Positions 40,142 to 48,779 are shown, numbered from the stretch's first letter. The stretch: 49,520 nucleotides of DNA from JAKLKS01 sp964370855 (GCA_964370855.1 CAYJMF010000027.1:1-49520), one strand, 5' to 3'. The notes: generated by a model not told the origin, from the letters alone. Numbers and translations: made by a program.

Positions 40142-41731
40142 ATGGTCCAATCTCCCGTACAACGAACGGAGGCTCCCCTGCCCTTCCACACCCTGGGACT
40201 GCATCCCCCCCTCACGGACACCCTGCGCGCCCTCGGCTTCGAGCGGCCCACCCCCATCCAGGAGAAGGCCATCCCGCCCATCATGGCGGGGCGGGACGTG
40301 GTGGGCTCCGCCGAGACCGGCAGCGGCAAGACCGCCGCCTTCCTCCTCCCCGCCCTGCACCGCCTCCTCTCCGGTGCCCGCACCGGCACCACCCGCGTCC
40401 TCGTCCTCGTCCCGACCCGGGAGCTGGCCGTGCAGGTCCACACCGTGGCCGGGGAGCTGTCCGTCGGGACCGACGTCACCTGCGCCGCCGTCTACGGCGG
40501 GGTGGCCATGGAGGGCCAGGCGGCGGCTCTGCGGGGGGGCGTGGACATCGTCGTCGCCACCCCCGGCCGCCTCCTCGACCACATCGGGCGCGGCTGGAGC
40601 CGGTTCCGCGGGCTCGAGCTGCTCGTCCTCGACGAGGCCGACCGGATGCTCGACATGGGCTTCCTCCCCGACATCCAGAAGATCCTCGGGCGGCTCCCGA
40701 CGGAGCGCCAGACCCTCCTGTTCTCGGCCACCATGCCGAAGGAGATCGCCGACCTCGCCGGGGCCATCATGCGGGACCCCGAGAGGATCCGCCTGGGCGC
40801 CGTGAAGGCCTCCGCCGCCCCCGTGGGAATCACCCACGCCCTGTTCCCCGTCCCCGCGCACCGCAAGACCGCCCTCCTCGAGGTCCTGCTCCGGAGGGGC
40901 GGCATGCACTCGGTCCTCGTCTTCACGCGCACCAAGATCGGCGCCGACCGGCTCGGTCGCGAGCTGGAGCGGCTCAAGTTCGGCGTCGGCGTCATGCACG
41001 GGGACCGCGACCAGGCGGAGCGGGAGCGTGACCTCGGAGCCTTCATGGACGGCTACATCAAGATCCTCGTCGCCACGGACGTCGCCGCCCGCGGCATCGA
41101 CGTGGAGGGCATCACCCACGTCGTGAACTACGACTTCCCCCGGGCCCCGGAGGACTACCTCCACCGCGTCGGCCGCACGGGCCGGGCCAAGGCCAAGGGG
41201 GACGCCTTCACCCTCGTGTCCCCGGAGGAGGAGGGGGACGTCGCCGCCGTCGAGCGCGCCCTCGGCTGCTCCATCCCGCGGGTGACGCTGCCGGAGTTCG
41301 ACTACGCCGCCCGGGCCGTGCCCGGGCGCGGTTCCCCGCCCCGGGGCTCCGAGCGCGGTTCCGATCGGGGACGCGGATCGGGCCGCCGGGAGGGCGGGGG
41401 CGGCGGCGGCGGACGCGGCGGCCGCCCCTCGCGGGAGTCGGGGCGGGGGGGGAGGAGCCGCATCACCTCCTCGAGGCCCGGGTCCGTCCCCGGTCCCGCG
41501 CCGGGAGCCGGCGCCGGCGCCACCTTCGGCCCCGGCCCCGACCCCGGACGATCCTCTCCCGCGAAGCCGGCTCCTCCTCCGCAGGGAGGGGGCTCCGCGG
41601 CCGGCAACTCCTCCTCCCCCGGCAGGGGCGGGACGGGAGCGGGGGCGGGACCCCGCCGGCGCCGCCGCGGCGGGCGGGGACGGCGGCCCGGCGGCGGAAC
41701 CGGCGGGGGCCCTACTCCATCGGGATCTTGA
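40142..41731 (+). CDS. DEAD-box RNA helicase (RhlE/DeaD-like)
   Basis: The 529-residue protein has all core motifs: Q-motif FERPTPIQEKAIP, Walker A AETGSGKT, PTRELA, TPGR, DEAD in VLDEADRMLDMGF, SAT, then the second domain with VFTRTK, ATDVAARGIDV and HRVGRTGR. After about residue 415 comes a long Arg/Gly/Ser/Pro-rich tail typical of RNA-binding RGG-type extensions. It unwinds RNA in ribosome assembly or mRNA decay. The tail is very repetitive, so its exact length could be affected by sequencing. The stop overlaps the convergent small gene by 20 bases. Confidence 0.94.
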   Translation: MVQSPVQRTEAPLPFHTLGLHPPLTDTLRALGFERPTPIQEKAIPPIMAGRDVVGSAETGSGKTAAFLLPALHRLLSGARTGTTRVLVLVPTRELAVQVHTVAGELSVGTDVTCAAVYGGVAMEGQAAALRGGVDIVVATPGRLLDHIGRGWSRFRGLELLVLDEADRMLDMGFLPDIQKILGRLPTERQTLLFSATMPKEIADLAGAIMRDPERIRLGAVKASAAPVGITHALFPVPAHRKTALLEVLLRRGGMHSVLVFTRTKIGADRLGRELERLKFGVGVMHGDRDQAERERDLGAFMDGYIKILVATDVAARGIDVEGITHVVNYDFPRAPEDYLHRVGRTGRAKAKGDAFTLVSPEEEGDVAAVERALGCSIPRVTLPEFDYAARAVPGRGSPPRGSERGSDRGRGSGRREGGGGGGGRGGRPSRESGRGGRSRITSSRPGSVPGPAPGAGAGATFGPGPDPGRSSPAKPAPPPQGGGSAAGNSSSPGRGGTGAGAGPRRRRRGGRGRRPGGGTGGGPTPSGS

Positions 41732-41999
41732 GGGGGCTGACGGTGCAGCCCTTCCCCCGCTTCGCCGCCTCGGCGTCGGCGGCGGCCCTCTCGGCGTAGG
41801 GGAAGGTCTTCACCGGCACGAGGCCGGGGACGCCGACGGCCCAGACCACCTTCATCCGGCCCGCGCTCCTCGCGGGCCGCGCCTTCCGCGGCGCCGCCGC
41901 GGCGCGGGTCTTCGCCTTCGCCGCCTTCTCCTCGGACTTCGCCTCCGCCTCGGCGGCGGCCCGTGCGATGCGATCGGAATTCGAAGCGTGCCTGGCCAT
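41712..41999 (-). CDS. small basic protein of unknown function
   Basis: The 95-residue protein has an Ala/Lys/Arg-rich N-terminal half (about residues 8-45), reminiscent of histone-like tails, and a more ordered C-terminal half (MKVVWAVGVPGLVPVKTFPYAERAAADAEAAK) of conserved appearance. I do not recognise it. ATG follows a strong AGGAGGATCC site, and TAGGGT lies 28 bases upstream, both supporting a real gene. It is convergent with the helicase gene and divergent from cysS. Confidence 0.7.
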   Translation of the reverse strand: MARHASNSDRIARAAAEAEAKSEEKAAKAKTRAAAAPRKARPARSAGRMKVVWAVGVPGLVPVKTFPYAERAAADAEAAKRGKGCTVSPLKIPME

Positions 42000-42027
42000 G
42001 GATCCTCCTTCCCGGGGGGACGCGGGA

Positions 42028-42033
42028 ACCCTA
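42028..42033 (-). promoter_or_regulatory. candidate -10 of the small basic protein gene (TAGGGT)
   Basis: TAGGGT reads on the minus strand 28 bases before the ATG at 41999, with AGGAGG in the leader. Confidence 0.3.
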
Positions 42034-42087
42034 ACCGATCCGTCCCCCGGCGGGACGGAACCGTCCGGCGGCCCCGTCCCCGGCGGG

Positions 42088-42093
42088 TATCAT
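42088..42093 (+). promoter_or_regulatory. candidate -10 of cysS (TATCAT), very short leader
   Basis: TATCAT ends 10 bases before the cysS ATG at 42104, so the transcript would have only about 4 leader bases. No ribosome site fits in between. Confidence 0.4.
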
Positions 42094-42103
42094 CTCCCCT
42101 CCC

Positions 42104-43534
42104 ATGCGCGTGCGCCTCTTCGACAGCCTGACGCGGGAGATCCGCGACCTCGAGACCGCCGAGCCCGGCGTCGTCCGCCTCTACGCCTGCGGCCCCACGG
42201 TCTACGCCCCCGCCCACATCGGGAACTTCCGCACCAACGTCGCCTGGGACGTCGTCCGCCGGAGCCTGGAGCTCCTCGGCTGGCGGGTGCGGCTGGTGAT
42301 GAACCTCACCGACGTCGGGCATCTCACCCGGGACGACACCGCCGACGGGGGCGAGGACAAGATGGAGGTGGCGGCTCGCAGCGAGGGCGTGGAGCCCCTG
42401 GCCATCGCGCAGCGGTACATCGACCGCTTCCACGCCGACCGCCGGGCGCTGCGCATCCTCGACGCCGAGGCCTACCCCCGCGCGACGGAGCACGTCGCGG
42501 GGATGATCGAGCTCATCGGGCGCCTCGTCGAGCGGGGCCACGCCTACGTCGTCGGCGGCAACGTCTACTTCGAGGTGGCGTCCTTCCCCGCCTACGGCCG
42601 TCTCTCGGGCAACACCATCGACGCGCTGGTGGCCGGCGCCCGGGTGGAGCCCCACCCGGACAAGCGCCACCCCGCCGACTTCGCCCTCTGGAAGACCGAC
42701 CCGGCCCACCTCCAGCAGTGGGACTCCCCTTGGGGCCGCGGCTTCCCCGGGTGGCACATCGAGTGCTCGGTGATGGCGATGAAGCTGCTGGGGACGGAGA
42801 CCGTGGACCTCCACGCCGGCGGCGAGGATCACCTCTTCCCCCACCACGAGTGCGAGATCGCGCAGAGCGAGGGCGCGACGGGGGTCCCCTTCTCCTGCCT
42901 CTGGATCCACACCCGCTTCATGCAGGTGGACGGCAAGCGCATGGGGAAATCCGAGGGGAACGCGTGGACCCTCGACGACCTCCTCGCCGACGGCGCCGAC
43001 CCGGTGGCGGTGCGCTACCTGCTGCTCTCGGTGCAGTACCGCCAGCCCATGGTGTTCACGCGGGAGGGGATCGAGGCGGCGGGGAGGGCGGTGGAGAGGA
43101 TCCGGACCTGCGTCAGGAACGTCGTGGAGGAGGAGGGGGCTCCGCCCCTGTCGGAAGACGAGGAGGCCCTGCTTTCCGGATGGGATGCCGGGTTCAGGGA
43201 GTCCCTGGCGGACGACTTCAACACTTCCGCCGCCCTCGGCAAGGTGTTCGACACGGTTCGCTTCGTGAATTCCCGCGGTCCCTTCGACCCGGCCGGTGCC
43301 GCTCGGGTCCGCGCCCTCTTCGCGACCTTCGACCGGATCCTCGACGTCCTCCGGGAGGACCCGCCTCCCGCGTCGGGCCAGGACGACGCCGACATCGACG
43401 CGCTCGTGGCGCAGCGGGAGGCGGCGCGGAAGGCGAAGGACTTCGCCCGCGCCGACGCGCTTCGGAAGGAACTGGACGGGCTCGGCATCGCGCTCGAGGA
43501 CACGCCGCGGGGGCCGCGCTGGACGAGGAAGTGA
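42104..43534 (+). CDS. cysS: cysteinyl-tRNA synthetase
   Basis: The 476-residue class I synthetase has YACGPTVY with zinc ligand Cys29, the HIGN signature at 38-41, FPGWHIECSVM with a further zinc Cys, GGEDHLFPHHECE, and the KMSKS equivalent RMGKSEGN. The C-terminal anticodon part with DDFNTSAAL is complete. Length is normal. It charges tRNA-Cys. A flavin oxidoreductase gene starts 7 bases after its stop. Confidence 0.96.
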   Translation: MRVRLFDSLTREIRDLETAEPGVVRLYACGPTVYAPAHIGNFRTNVAWDVVRRSLELLGWRVRLVMNLTDVGHLTRDDTADGGEDKMEVAARSEGVEPLAIAQRYIDRFHADRRALRILDAEAYPRATEHVAGMIELIGRLVERGHAYVVGGNVYFEVASFPAYGRLSGNTIDALVAGARVEPHPDKRHPADFALWKTDPAHLQQWDSPWGRGFPGWHIECSVMAMKLLGTETVDLHAGGEDHLFPHHECEIAQSEGATGVPFSCLWIHTRFMQVDGKRMGKSEGNAWTLDDLLADGADPVAVRYLLLSVQYRQPMVFTREGIEAAGRAVERIRTCVRNVVEEEGAPPLSEDEEALLSGWDAGFRESLADDFNTSAALGKVFDTVRFVNSRGPFDPAGAARVRALFATFDRILDVLREDPPPASGQDDADIDALVAQREAARKAKDFARADALRKELDGLGIALEDTPRGPRWTRK

Positions 43535-43541
43535 GGCGATC

Positions 43542-44951
43542 GTGAAGGAGTTCGACCTCGTCGCGCTGGGCGGCGGCAACGCCGTCACCGTCGCCATGGC
43601 GGCGGGGAAGCGGGGGCTCAAGACGGCGGTGGTCGAGGCGGCGGAGCTCGGCGGCACCTGCCCCAACCACGGCTGCATCCCCTCCAAGCTCCTCCTCGGC
43701 TACGCCGATGCCGCCACCCGGGTGCGCGAGGCCGGGGCCTTCCACCTCCGCGCGACGCTCTCCGGCGTGGACGGGCCGGCCCTCCTCGCGGAGACCTTCG
43801 CCGCCACGCGTCCGACGGACGGGAAGATCGCCGCCTCGCTGGGGAGGAACGTGACGCTCTTCCGCGGCCGGGGCCGGTTCGTCGCGCCCCGCACCGTGGA
43901 GGTGGGGGGGGAGCGCATCCGCGGGACCCGGGTCGTGGTCGGCACGGGGACCCGTCCCCGCCTCCCCGACGTGCCGGGCGCCGCGGGCACGCCGTACTGG
44001 ACGAGCCGCGACGTCTTCGACATGGCGACGCTTCCGGCCACGCTCATCGTCGTCGGCGGCGGTCCCATCGCCACGGAACTCGCCCAGTTCTTCCACGGGG
44101 TCGGGGTCCCGACGACGGTGGTCCACCGGGACGCGCTGCTTCTCGGCCGCGAGGACGAGGAGGTGCGCCGCGTCTTCGCCGCCGGCTTCGCGGAGCGCAT
44201 CCCCTGCCGGCTCTCCACGGAGGTCGTGCAGGTCGCCCACGGGAAGGACGGGTTCGCCGTCGAGGTGCGCTCCCCCTCGGGGACGGAGACGCTCCGGGCG
44301 GAGCGGCTGCTCTTCGCCATCGGGCGGGTGCCCGCCACCGGCGATCTCGGCGCGGAGGCGGCGGGCATCGAGCTCGACGGGGCCGGTTTCATCCGCGTGG
44401 ACTCCCGGCTGCGCACGACGGCGAAGGGGGTCTTCGCGCTCGGCGACGTGGTCGGGGGGCCGCAGTTCACCCACACGGCGGCCTGGGCGGCGAAGTACCT
44501 CGAGCGGTCGCTCCTCGACGGGTGGAGGAAGCCCCTCGACTACGGCCCCGTGCCCCACGCGGTCTTCTCCATGCCCGAGGTGGCCGGCGTGGGCCCGACG
44601 GAGCAGGAACTGCGGAAGGCGAAGATCCCCTACCGCGCCGCCTCCCTCCCCTACACGACGGCGGCCAAGGGGCGGGCCATCAAGGAGCGCCACGGGCTCT
44701 GCAAGGTGATCGTCGCCCCCGACGGGAGGCTGCTCGCCTGCCACGTCGTGGGGGAGAGCGCCTCGGCCCTCGTCCACCAGGCCATCATGGCGCTGCGGTG
44801 GAAGCCGCGCATCGAGGCGCTGACGGAGGTGATGTACATCCACCCCTCGCTGCCGGAGGTGCTCCGCAACACGGCGCGGAAGGCGGCGGCGATGGTGGAG
44901 GAGGGGCGGAAGGGAAGCCGGAAGAGGAAGCCGGCGCGGAAGCCGGCCTGA
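43542..44951 (+). CDS. class I pyridine nucleotide-disulfide oxidoreductase
   Basis: The 469-residue flavoprotein has the redox-active pair Cys40-x4-Cys45 in GGTCPNHGCIPSK, a second dinucleotide motif VVGGGPIATELAQF, the FAD motif GVFALGDVVGGPQ, and the C-terminal HPSLPEVL, whose His-Glu pair completes the active site. This is the layout of dihydrolipoamide dehydrogenase, mercuric reductase and mycothione reductase. The first FAD motif is unusual (ALGGGNAVTVA, with Asn-Ala-Val after the glycines). A short basic C-terminal tail (KGSRKRKPARKP) is extra. No lipoamide or mercury genes are nearby, so the substrate is open. GTG start 7 bases after cysS. Confidence 0.85.
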   Translation: MKEFDLVALGGGNAVTVAMAAGKRGLKTAVVEAAELGGTCPNHGCIPSKLLLGYADAATRVREAGAFHLRATLSGVDGPALLAETFAATRPTDGKIAASLGRNVTLFRGRGRFVAPRTVEVGGERIRGTRVVVGTGTRPRLPDVPGAAGTPYWTSRDVFDMATLPATLIVVGGGPIATELAQFFHGVGVPTTVVHRDALLLGREDEEVRRVFAAGFAERIPCRLSTEVVQVAHGKDGFAVEVRSPSGTETLRAERLLFAIGRVPATGDLGAEAAGIELDGAGFIRVDSRLRTTAKGVFALGDVVGGPQFTHTAAWAAKYLERSLLDGWRKPLDYGPVPHAVFSMPEVAGVGPTEQELRKAKIPYRAASLPYTTAAKGRAIKERHGLCKVIVAPDGRLLACHVVGESASALVHQAIMALRWKPRIEALTEVMYIHPSLPEVLRNTARKAAAMVEEGRKGSRKRKPARKPA

Positions 44952-44962
44952 GAGGAGAAGTC

Positions 44963-45754
44963 ATGGGGAAGCGGCTGGGGTCGCTGCGCATCGGGGGCTG
45001 CACGCTCACCTGGGAGCGGGGGCAGGCGACGCTGACCGATGCGTCGGGATTGCGGGAGATCTCCCTCCGGCTCTCCGGCGGGGGGCTCGGGGCGGAGGTC
45101 GGGGCGAAGGACCCGGACCAGGCGATCCTCGTCGGGGGGACGCGGGCGGTCCTCGCCGACGGCGGGGCCTTCACGCTGTCCGAGGTGGACCACGGAAAGG
45201 GGATCCTCCGGGCGATGGTGGCGGGGGACCGGGCGGTGCTCGTCTCCCGGGAGAAGGCGGCGGTCGTCGAGTTCGGGACCGGGGTGGTGCTCGGGGAGGC
45301 GCACACGCCCTACGGGGCGTCGCGGCCGGAGATGGCCGTCGCCACGGCGCGGGCGGTGGCGGTCCCCTTCCAGGATTCCTTCGCGGTGCTCTCCACGGAC
45401 GACGGGGTTTCCGCGGTCCACCGGGTGAAGGCGGGGTTCCCGCTGCTGGAGAAGGTGGGGGAGGGGTTCCTCGCCGGGGGCGGGAGCCTCCTCGTCTACG
45501 CCTCGGGGCGGGAACCGGGGCGGGCGGATTCGGAGGAGACGCGGGGACGGATCCGCGAGGGGCTCGCACGGGTGCGCGGCGACCTCGCGGCGGTGCCGAC
45601 GCGGGACGACGTCTACATCGTGGACGGGAAGGCGGGGGAGATCCGCGCCTGCGCCGTGGACGGCCGCATCGAGGAGGTCGTCGTCGGCGCCGACACCGTC
45701 ACCGTCCACAGCGGCGGCAACCGCACGACCGTCTTCGACCGCTACGGCAACTGA
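44963..45754 (+). CDS. protein of unknown function, beta-rich
   Basis: The 263-residue protein has repeating short beta-strand units (GGTRAVLADGGAFTLSE, GDRAVLVSREKAAVVEF, ATARAVAVPFQDSFAVLS, TRDDVYIVDGKAGEIRACAV), suggesting a beta-propeller or similar fold. It has no signal peptide or membrane segment. ATG follows GAGAGGAGA, 11 bases after the oxidoreductase stop, so the two are probably co-transcribed. I do not recognise the family. A degenerate REP palindrome begins 2 bases after its stop. Confidence 0.65.
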   Translation: MGKRLGSLRIGGCTLTWERGQATLTDASGLREISLRLSGGGLGAEVGAKDPDQAILVGGTRAVLADGGAFTLSEVDHGKGILRAMVAGDRAVLVSREKAAVVEFGTGVVLGEAHTPYGASRPEMAVATARAVAVPFQDSFAVLSTDDGVSAVHRVKAGFPLLEKVGEGFLAGGGSLLVYASGREPGRADSEETRGRIREGLARVRGDLAAVPTRDDVYIVDGKAGEIRACAVDGRIEEVVVGADTVTVHSGGNRTTVFDRYGN

Positions 45755-45756
45755 AC

Positions 45757-45768
45757 GGTGTCAGACGC
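45757..45768. repeat. degenerate REP copy f (GGTGTCAGACGC)
   Basis: It starts directly after the upstream stop codon and matches the first 10 bases of the GGTGTC-A-GACACC palindrome, then diverges. Confidence 0.6.
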
Positions 45769-45785
45769 TTTTCGGTCGGCGTCGT

Positions 45786-45817
45786 GAGGTGATCGCAATC
45801 TGCGATCACCTCCGCAA
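45786..45817 (+). repeat. second hairpin repeat family, copy 1
   Basis: A perfect 12-bp stem (45786-45797 with 45801-45812) closes an ATC loop and is followed by CGCAA. A 32-base relative with 5 differences lies at 48587-48618 in the same orientation. Confidence 0.75.
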
Positions 45818-45847
45818 CCCGATGCGGGGACGGGCGTTGAGTACGCC

Positions 45848-45880
45848 TTCACCGGACCCGGGGAAGGGGATACGATCCCC
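45848..45880 (+). promoter_or_regulatory. candidate promoter and dyad before the large lipoprotein gene
   Basis: TTCACC (45848-45853) and TACGAT (45871-45876) are 17 bases apart. The -10 is embedded in a perfect inverted repeat GGGGAT-ACG-ATCCCC at 45866-45880. The GTG start follows at 45884, so the leader would be almost absent. Confidence 0.4.
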
Positions 45881-45883
45881 CTC

Positions 45884-48181
45884 GTGCGCCTCCTCCCCCG
45901 ACTCCTCCTCGCCGCGGCGCTGATCCCCGGCTGCGCATCGCCGGGGCCCGCCGGACCCATCCCGGGCGACCCATGGACGCCGCCGCCCGGCGCGCTGGCC
46001 CTCGCGGCGCGGCTCGGGAGCGGGGATCCGGCCGAACGGGCCGCCGCCGAGGAGGCCCTGGCCGCCCTCGACGGGGAGGGCCGCATCTCCGTCCTGCGGG
46101 CCGGGCTCCGGCTCCCCGACGGGCCCGCGGCGGTGGCCTGCGCGGGGCGGCTCGAGTGGACCTGGCTCGACGTGCGGGAGGCGGCGCGGAGCGTGGCGAT
46201 CCTCATGCCGACCCTGTTCGCCCCCGGGGCGGAGGCGAACTTCGAGGAGTTCCGGTCCTACGTCGGGAGCGACGAGCTGGGACCGCTGCTGGAGACGGTG
46301 GGGGCGGGGCCCTGGGAGATCCACGGGTACGAGGACATGACGGGGCCGCTTTCGCAGCTCCACCGCGTAGTGCGGGCGGAGCACTTCCCGATCCTCTGCC
46401 GCCTCGCCGTCCACCCCGACGCGGGGGTGCGTGCGGGGGCTTTCGACGGGCTCGTCACGACCCTCGACAACACCGACCGTTTCCGCGAGGAAGTCGCGCG
46501 CTGCCGCCTGGCCCGCGGGCAGGATGGCCTCGTCGAGGGGCCGGCATCCCGCGAGGTGGTCGGCTCCGGGTACCCGATCCGCCTCCGGGAGGTGCTGCGC
46601 CGGTTCTTCATCGAGCGGCTCCTTCCGGGTCCCGAAATGGGGGCCGTGGAGCGGTGGGCGCTCCGCTGGATGAACGACGAGCGCCCCGGCCCCGGGGACG
46701 CGGGATTCCTCCTCGCCATGGAGAAGGCGGATCACCTTCCTTCCGCCGCGGAGTTCGTCCTCCTCCTCGCCCTCGGCGATCTCCGGGACGAAGCCACGGG
46801 CGCCCGCCTCGACGCCCGCCTCGATCCCTCGGTCCGCATCCTCGAGGCCGACCACCTCGCCGCGGCCCTGCACGCAGGGGTGCGCCGAGGGAGGGCCGGG
46901 GCGATGGACCGCCTCCGCGGCCTCGCTCGCGAGAATCCCACCGCCCTCGTCCTCCTCGCCGACCTCGAGCCGGGGGCGGCGGCGGCGATCCTCCGGGAGT
47001 TCCTCCTCGTCCGGGAACCGGAGCCGGCCGCGGCCGCGCGGCGGTGGGCGGAGGACTGCCTCTGGACCGGGGAGACCCTCGACCGCCCCCTGCCGGACGG
47101 GATCTTCGACGGGCTGGAGGAGGCGGCCCTGGCCGCGGGCCTCGACGGGGGGGCGCTCGCCCGGCTCGGGACCCTGCATCCCGCGCTCGCCACGCGCAGC
47201 CTCGCCCGGGCGGCGGTGGAGGAGTTCCGGCGACGGGGGTTCCCGGCGGGAGAGGACGACTCCGACCCCTCCCTCCTCGACCCGCGGGAGGCCGCCTTCC
47301 TCGATGTCGCCGCGCCGGAGGAGTTCCGGGCTCTGCTGCGGGAGTGGGCCGAGGCGGACGACGGCGAGGTGCGCGCGTGGGCCCGCCGGATGCTCCTCCT
47401 GCTCGGAGACAGGGCGTCAGGTCCCATGCTCGCGGCCTTCGTGGAGGAAGGGGGAGGAGAGGATTCGGATCCCGGCCCGCTCCATCTCCTCGCCCGCATC
47501 CCCTGCCCGGAGGTCGCGGCGCTCCTCCGGGCGCGGGCCGCGGAGGAACCGTGGAACGGTCCGGGATTGAGCGCCTACGCCGCGCTCCACGGGTTCCCGG
47601 GCGACTCCCTCGCCTTCGTCGCCTCCTTCCCCGACGAGACCCTGCCCGATCCCGCCCTCCGGGCCGAGTTCCGTCGCCTCGTCCTCGAGGGGCGCCCGGT
47701 GGACGCGCTGGCCGCCGTCCTCGCCGCCCGGCCCGACCACGAGGGCTGGGGGCTCGGCGCCGTGGACGACCCGCGCGTCCGCGCCCACCTGGAGGGGCTC
47801 CGCGACCGCCGCGCGCCGGGGAAGCACCGCTACGCCATCGAGCAGCTCGCCCTCGGCGGGGACGCCGCGGCCCGCGAGGAGCTGTGGAGCGCCTACCGGG
47901 CCGGCCGCTACCGGTGGGTGGACGAGGCCGACTACGACACCATGACGCTGGGGTGGGACCTCTCCACCCTCCCCTACTGGATCGGGGAGCTGGAGTCGAA
48001 CTGCTGCCGCTTCTACAAGCCGGCCTGGCTCCTCGACAACCGGTTCGGGATCGACCCCCACAACTTCGCGAAGTCCCTCGCCATCCCCGCCGACGTCCTC
48101 CGCCGCTGGTGGGAGCGGTGCGGCTCCCGTCTCCGGAAGAGCCCCCTCGCGGAGGAGTACGTCGTCGGCCCCGCCGACTGA
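45884..48181 (+). CDS. large helical-repeat lipoprotein of unknown function
   Basis: The 765-residue protein has a lipoprotein signal (MRLLPRLLLAAALIPGC, Cys17). The rest is Ala/Leu/Glu/Arg-rich and helical, with recurring units such as LARLGSGDPAERAAAEEALAAL-like segments that resemble HEAT or similar repeats (for example AVHPDAGVRAGAFDGL and EADDGEVRAWARRMLLLLGD). The last 100 residues differ, with Trp, Tyr and Cys (TMTLGWDLSTLPYWIGELE and NCCRFYKPAW). I do not recognise a named family. GTG start close to the putative -10. A 14-bp-arm hairpin follows its stop. Confidence 0.7.
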   Translation: MRLLPRLLLAAALIPGCASPGPAGPIPGDPWTPPPGALALAARLGSGDPAERAAAEEALAALDGEGRISVLRAGLRLPDGPAAVACAGRLEWTWLDVREAARSVAILMPTLFAPGAEANFEEFRSYVGSDELGPLLETVGAGPWEIHGYEDMTGPLSQLHRVVRAEHFPILCRLAVHPDAGVRAGAFDGLVTTLDNTDRFREEVARCRLARGQDGLVEGPASREVVGSGYPIRLREVLRRFFIERLLPGPEMGAVERWALRWMNDERPGPGDAGFLLAMEKADHLPSAAEFVLLLALGDLRDEATGARLDARLDPSVRILEADHLAAALHAGVRRGRAGAMDRLRGLARENPTALVLLADLEPGAAAAILREFLLVREPEPAAAARRWAEDCLWTGETLDRPLPDGIFDGLEEAALAAGLDGGALARLGTLHPALATRSLARAAVEEFRRRGFPAGEDDSDPSLLDPREAAFLDVAAPEEFRALLREWAEADDGEVRAWARRMLLLLGDRASGPMLAAFVEEGGGEDSDPGPLHLLARIPCPEVAALLRARAAEEPWNGPGLSAYAALHGFPGDSLAFVASFPDETLPDPALRAEFRRLVLEGRPVDALAAVLAARPDHEGWGLGAVDDPRVRAHLEGLRDRRAPGKHRYAIEQLALGGDAAAREELWSAYRAGRYRWVDEADYDTMTLGWDLSTLPYWIGELESNCCRFYKPAWLLDNRFGIDPHNFAKSLAIPADVLRRWWERCGSRLRKSPLAEEYVVGPAD

Positions 48182-48183
48182 CC

Positions 48184-48218
48184 CGCCTCCGTACGGTGCC
48201 AGGAACCGTGCGGAGGCG
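48184..48218. repeat. REP-like hairpin copy g (GGTGCCAGGAACC core)
   Basis: Arms 48184-48197 and 48205-48218 are inverted with one mismatch around a 7-base loop, directly after the lipoprotein stop. The core is related to the GGTGYC-type palindromes elsewhere and may also terminate transcription. Confidence 0.7.
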
Positions 48219-48283
48219 AACGCGGGGGGCCCGCGCCGGTTCCCCCATGGAGCGGGCCCTGCGCCCGCGGAAGGGAGCGTCCC

Positions 48284-48547
48284 GTGGAGATCCGTCCGCC
48301 GGGCCCGCCGCGCATCCTCGCGTGCCCGGTCTGCGGCAAGCCGATGGAGATCGTCGTCAAGGCCCGGGTCCCCGTGGACCGCTGCCCGCTGCACGGCGTC
48401 TGGCTGGACCGGGAGGAGTTCGACCAGGTCCTCCGGGGGAAGGATGCCCGGCGCCGCAGGGCCCTCGCCGTCGTGTCGAACTCCGCCAGGGACAAGGGCC
48501 GGACCGAGGGCGCTTTGTTCGGCGTCTGGTCCTTCCTCCTGAAGTAA
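48284..48547 (+). CDS. TFIIB-type zinc-ribbon protein
   Basis: The 87-residue protein contains Cys14-x2-Cys17 (CPVCGKPM) and Cys34-x2-His37 (DRCPLHGVWLDREEFD), the pattern of the zf-TFIIB small zinc-ribbon family with its GxWLDxxE motif, one ligand being His. Such proteins are common, small and of unknown role in bacteria. The GTG follows AAGGGAG. It stands alone after the large lipoprotein gene. Confidence 0.8.
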   Translation: MEIRPPGPPRILACPVCGKPMEIVVKARVPVDRCPLHGVWLDREEFDQVLRGKDARRRRALAVVSNSARDKGRTEGALFGVWSFLLK

Positions 48548-48586
48548 GGCGCGTCTTCACCGAAGTACGCCCGGCACCCCTCGACG

Positions 48587-48618
48587 GAGGCGGCCGCAAT
48601 CTGCGTCCACCTCCGCAA
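48587..48618 (+). repeat. second hairpin repeat family, copy 2
   Basis: It is 27/32 identical to 45786-45817. The stem has two mismatches, but one A-T pair of copy 1 is replaced by G-C here, which supports a conserved hairpin. The remaining space to 48749 holds no gene signal. Confidence 0.7.
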
Positions 48619-48749
48619 GGGGCGGCGTGGACCGGGGTTCCGGGAGGCCGTCCGGGAGCGGAGGACCTCCCGTCGGACTCGCGCCCTCCCCTCCTGTACA
48701 CCCCCTCGCATCCGCGGTCCGGGAAGGAGGAGGCCCCCCTTCCCGGGAG

Positions 48750-48764
48750 GTTGCATGATGCAAC
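48750..48764. promoter_or_regulatory. vapBC operator palindrome GTTGCATGATGCAAC
   Basis: This is a perfect 7-1-7 dyad overlapping the -35 hexamer of the toxin-antitoxin promoter. RHH antitoxins normally repress their own operon by binding such sites, so this is the probable autoregulatory operator. Confidence 0.7.
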
Positions 48765-48779
48765 ACAATGCCGTACCAT
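48751..48779 (+). promoter_or_regulatory. vapBC promoter (TTGCAT-17-TACCAT)
   Basis: TTGCAT at 48751-48756 and TACCAT at 48774-48779 have optimal 17-base spacing. The predicted start of transcription near 48786 lies before the AAGGAGG ribosome site and GTG at 48809, but after an alternative ATG at 48755. Confidence 0.6.

Noticed and set aside
45786..48618. CRISPR array from repeated hairpins
   Set aside because: There are only two copies, 2.8 kb apart, and no cas gene or regular spacing anywhere in the window.
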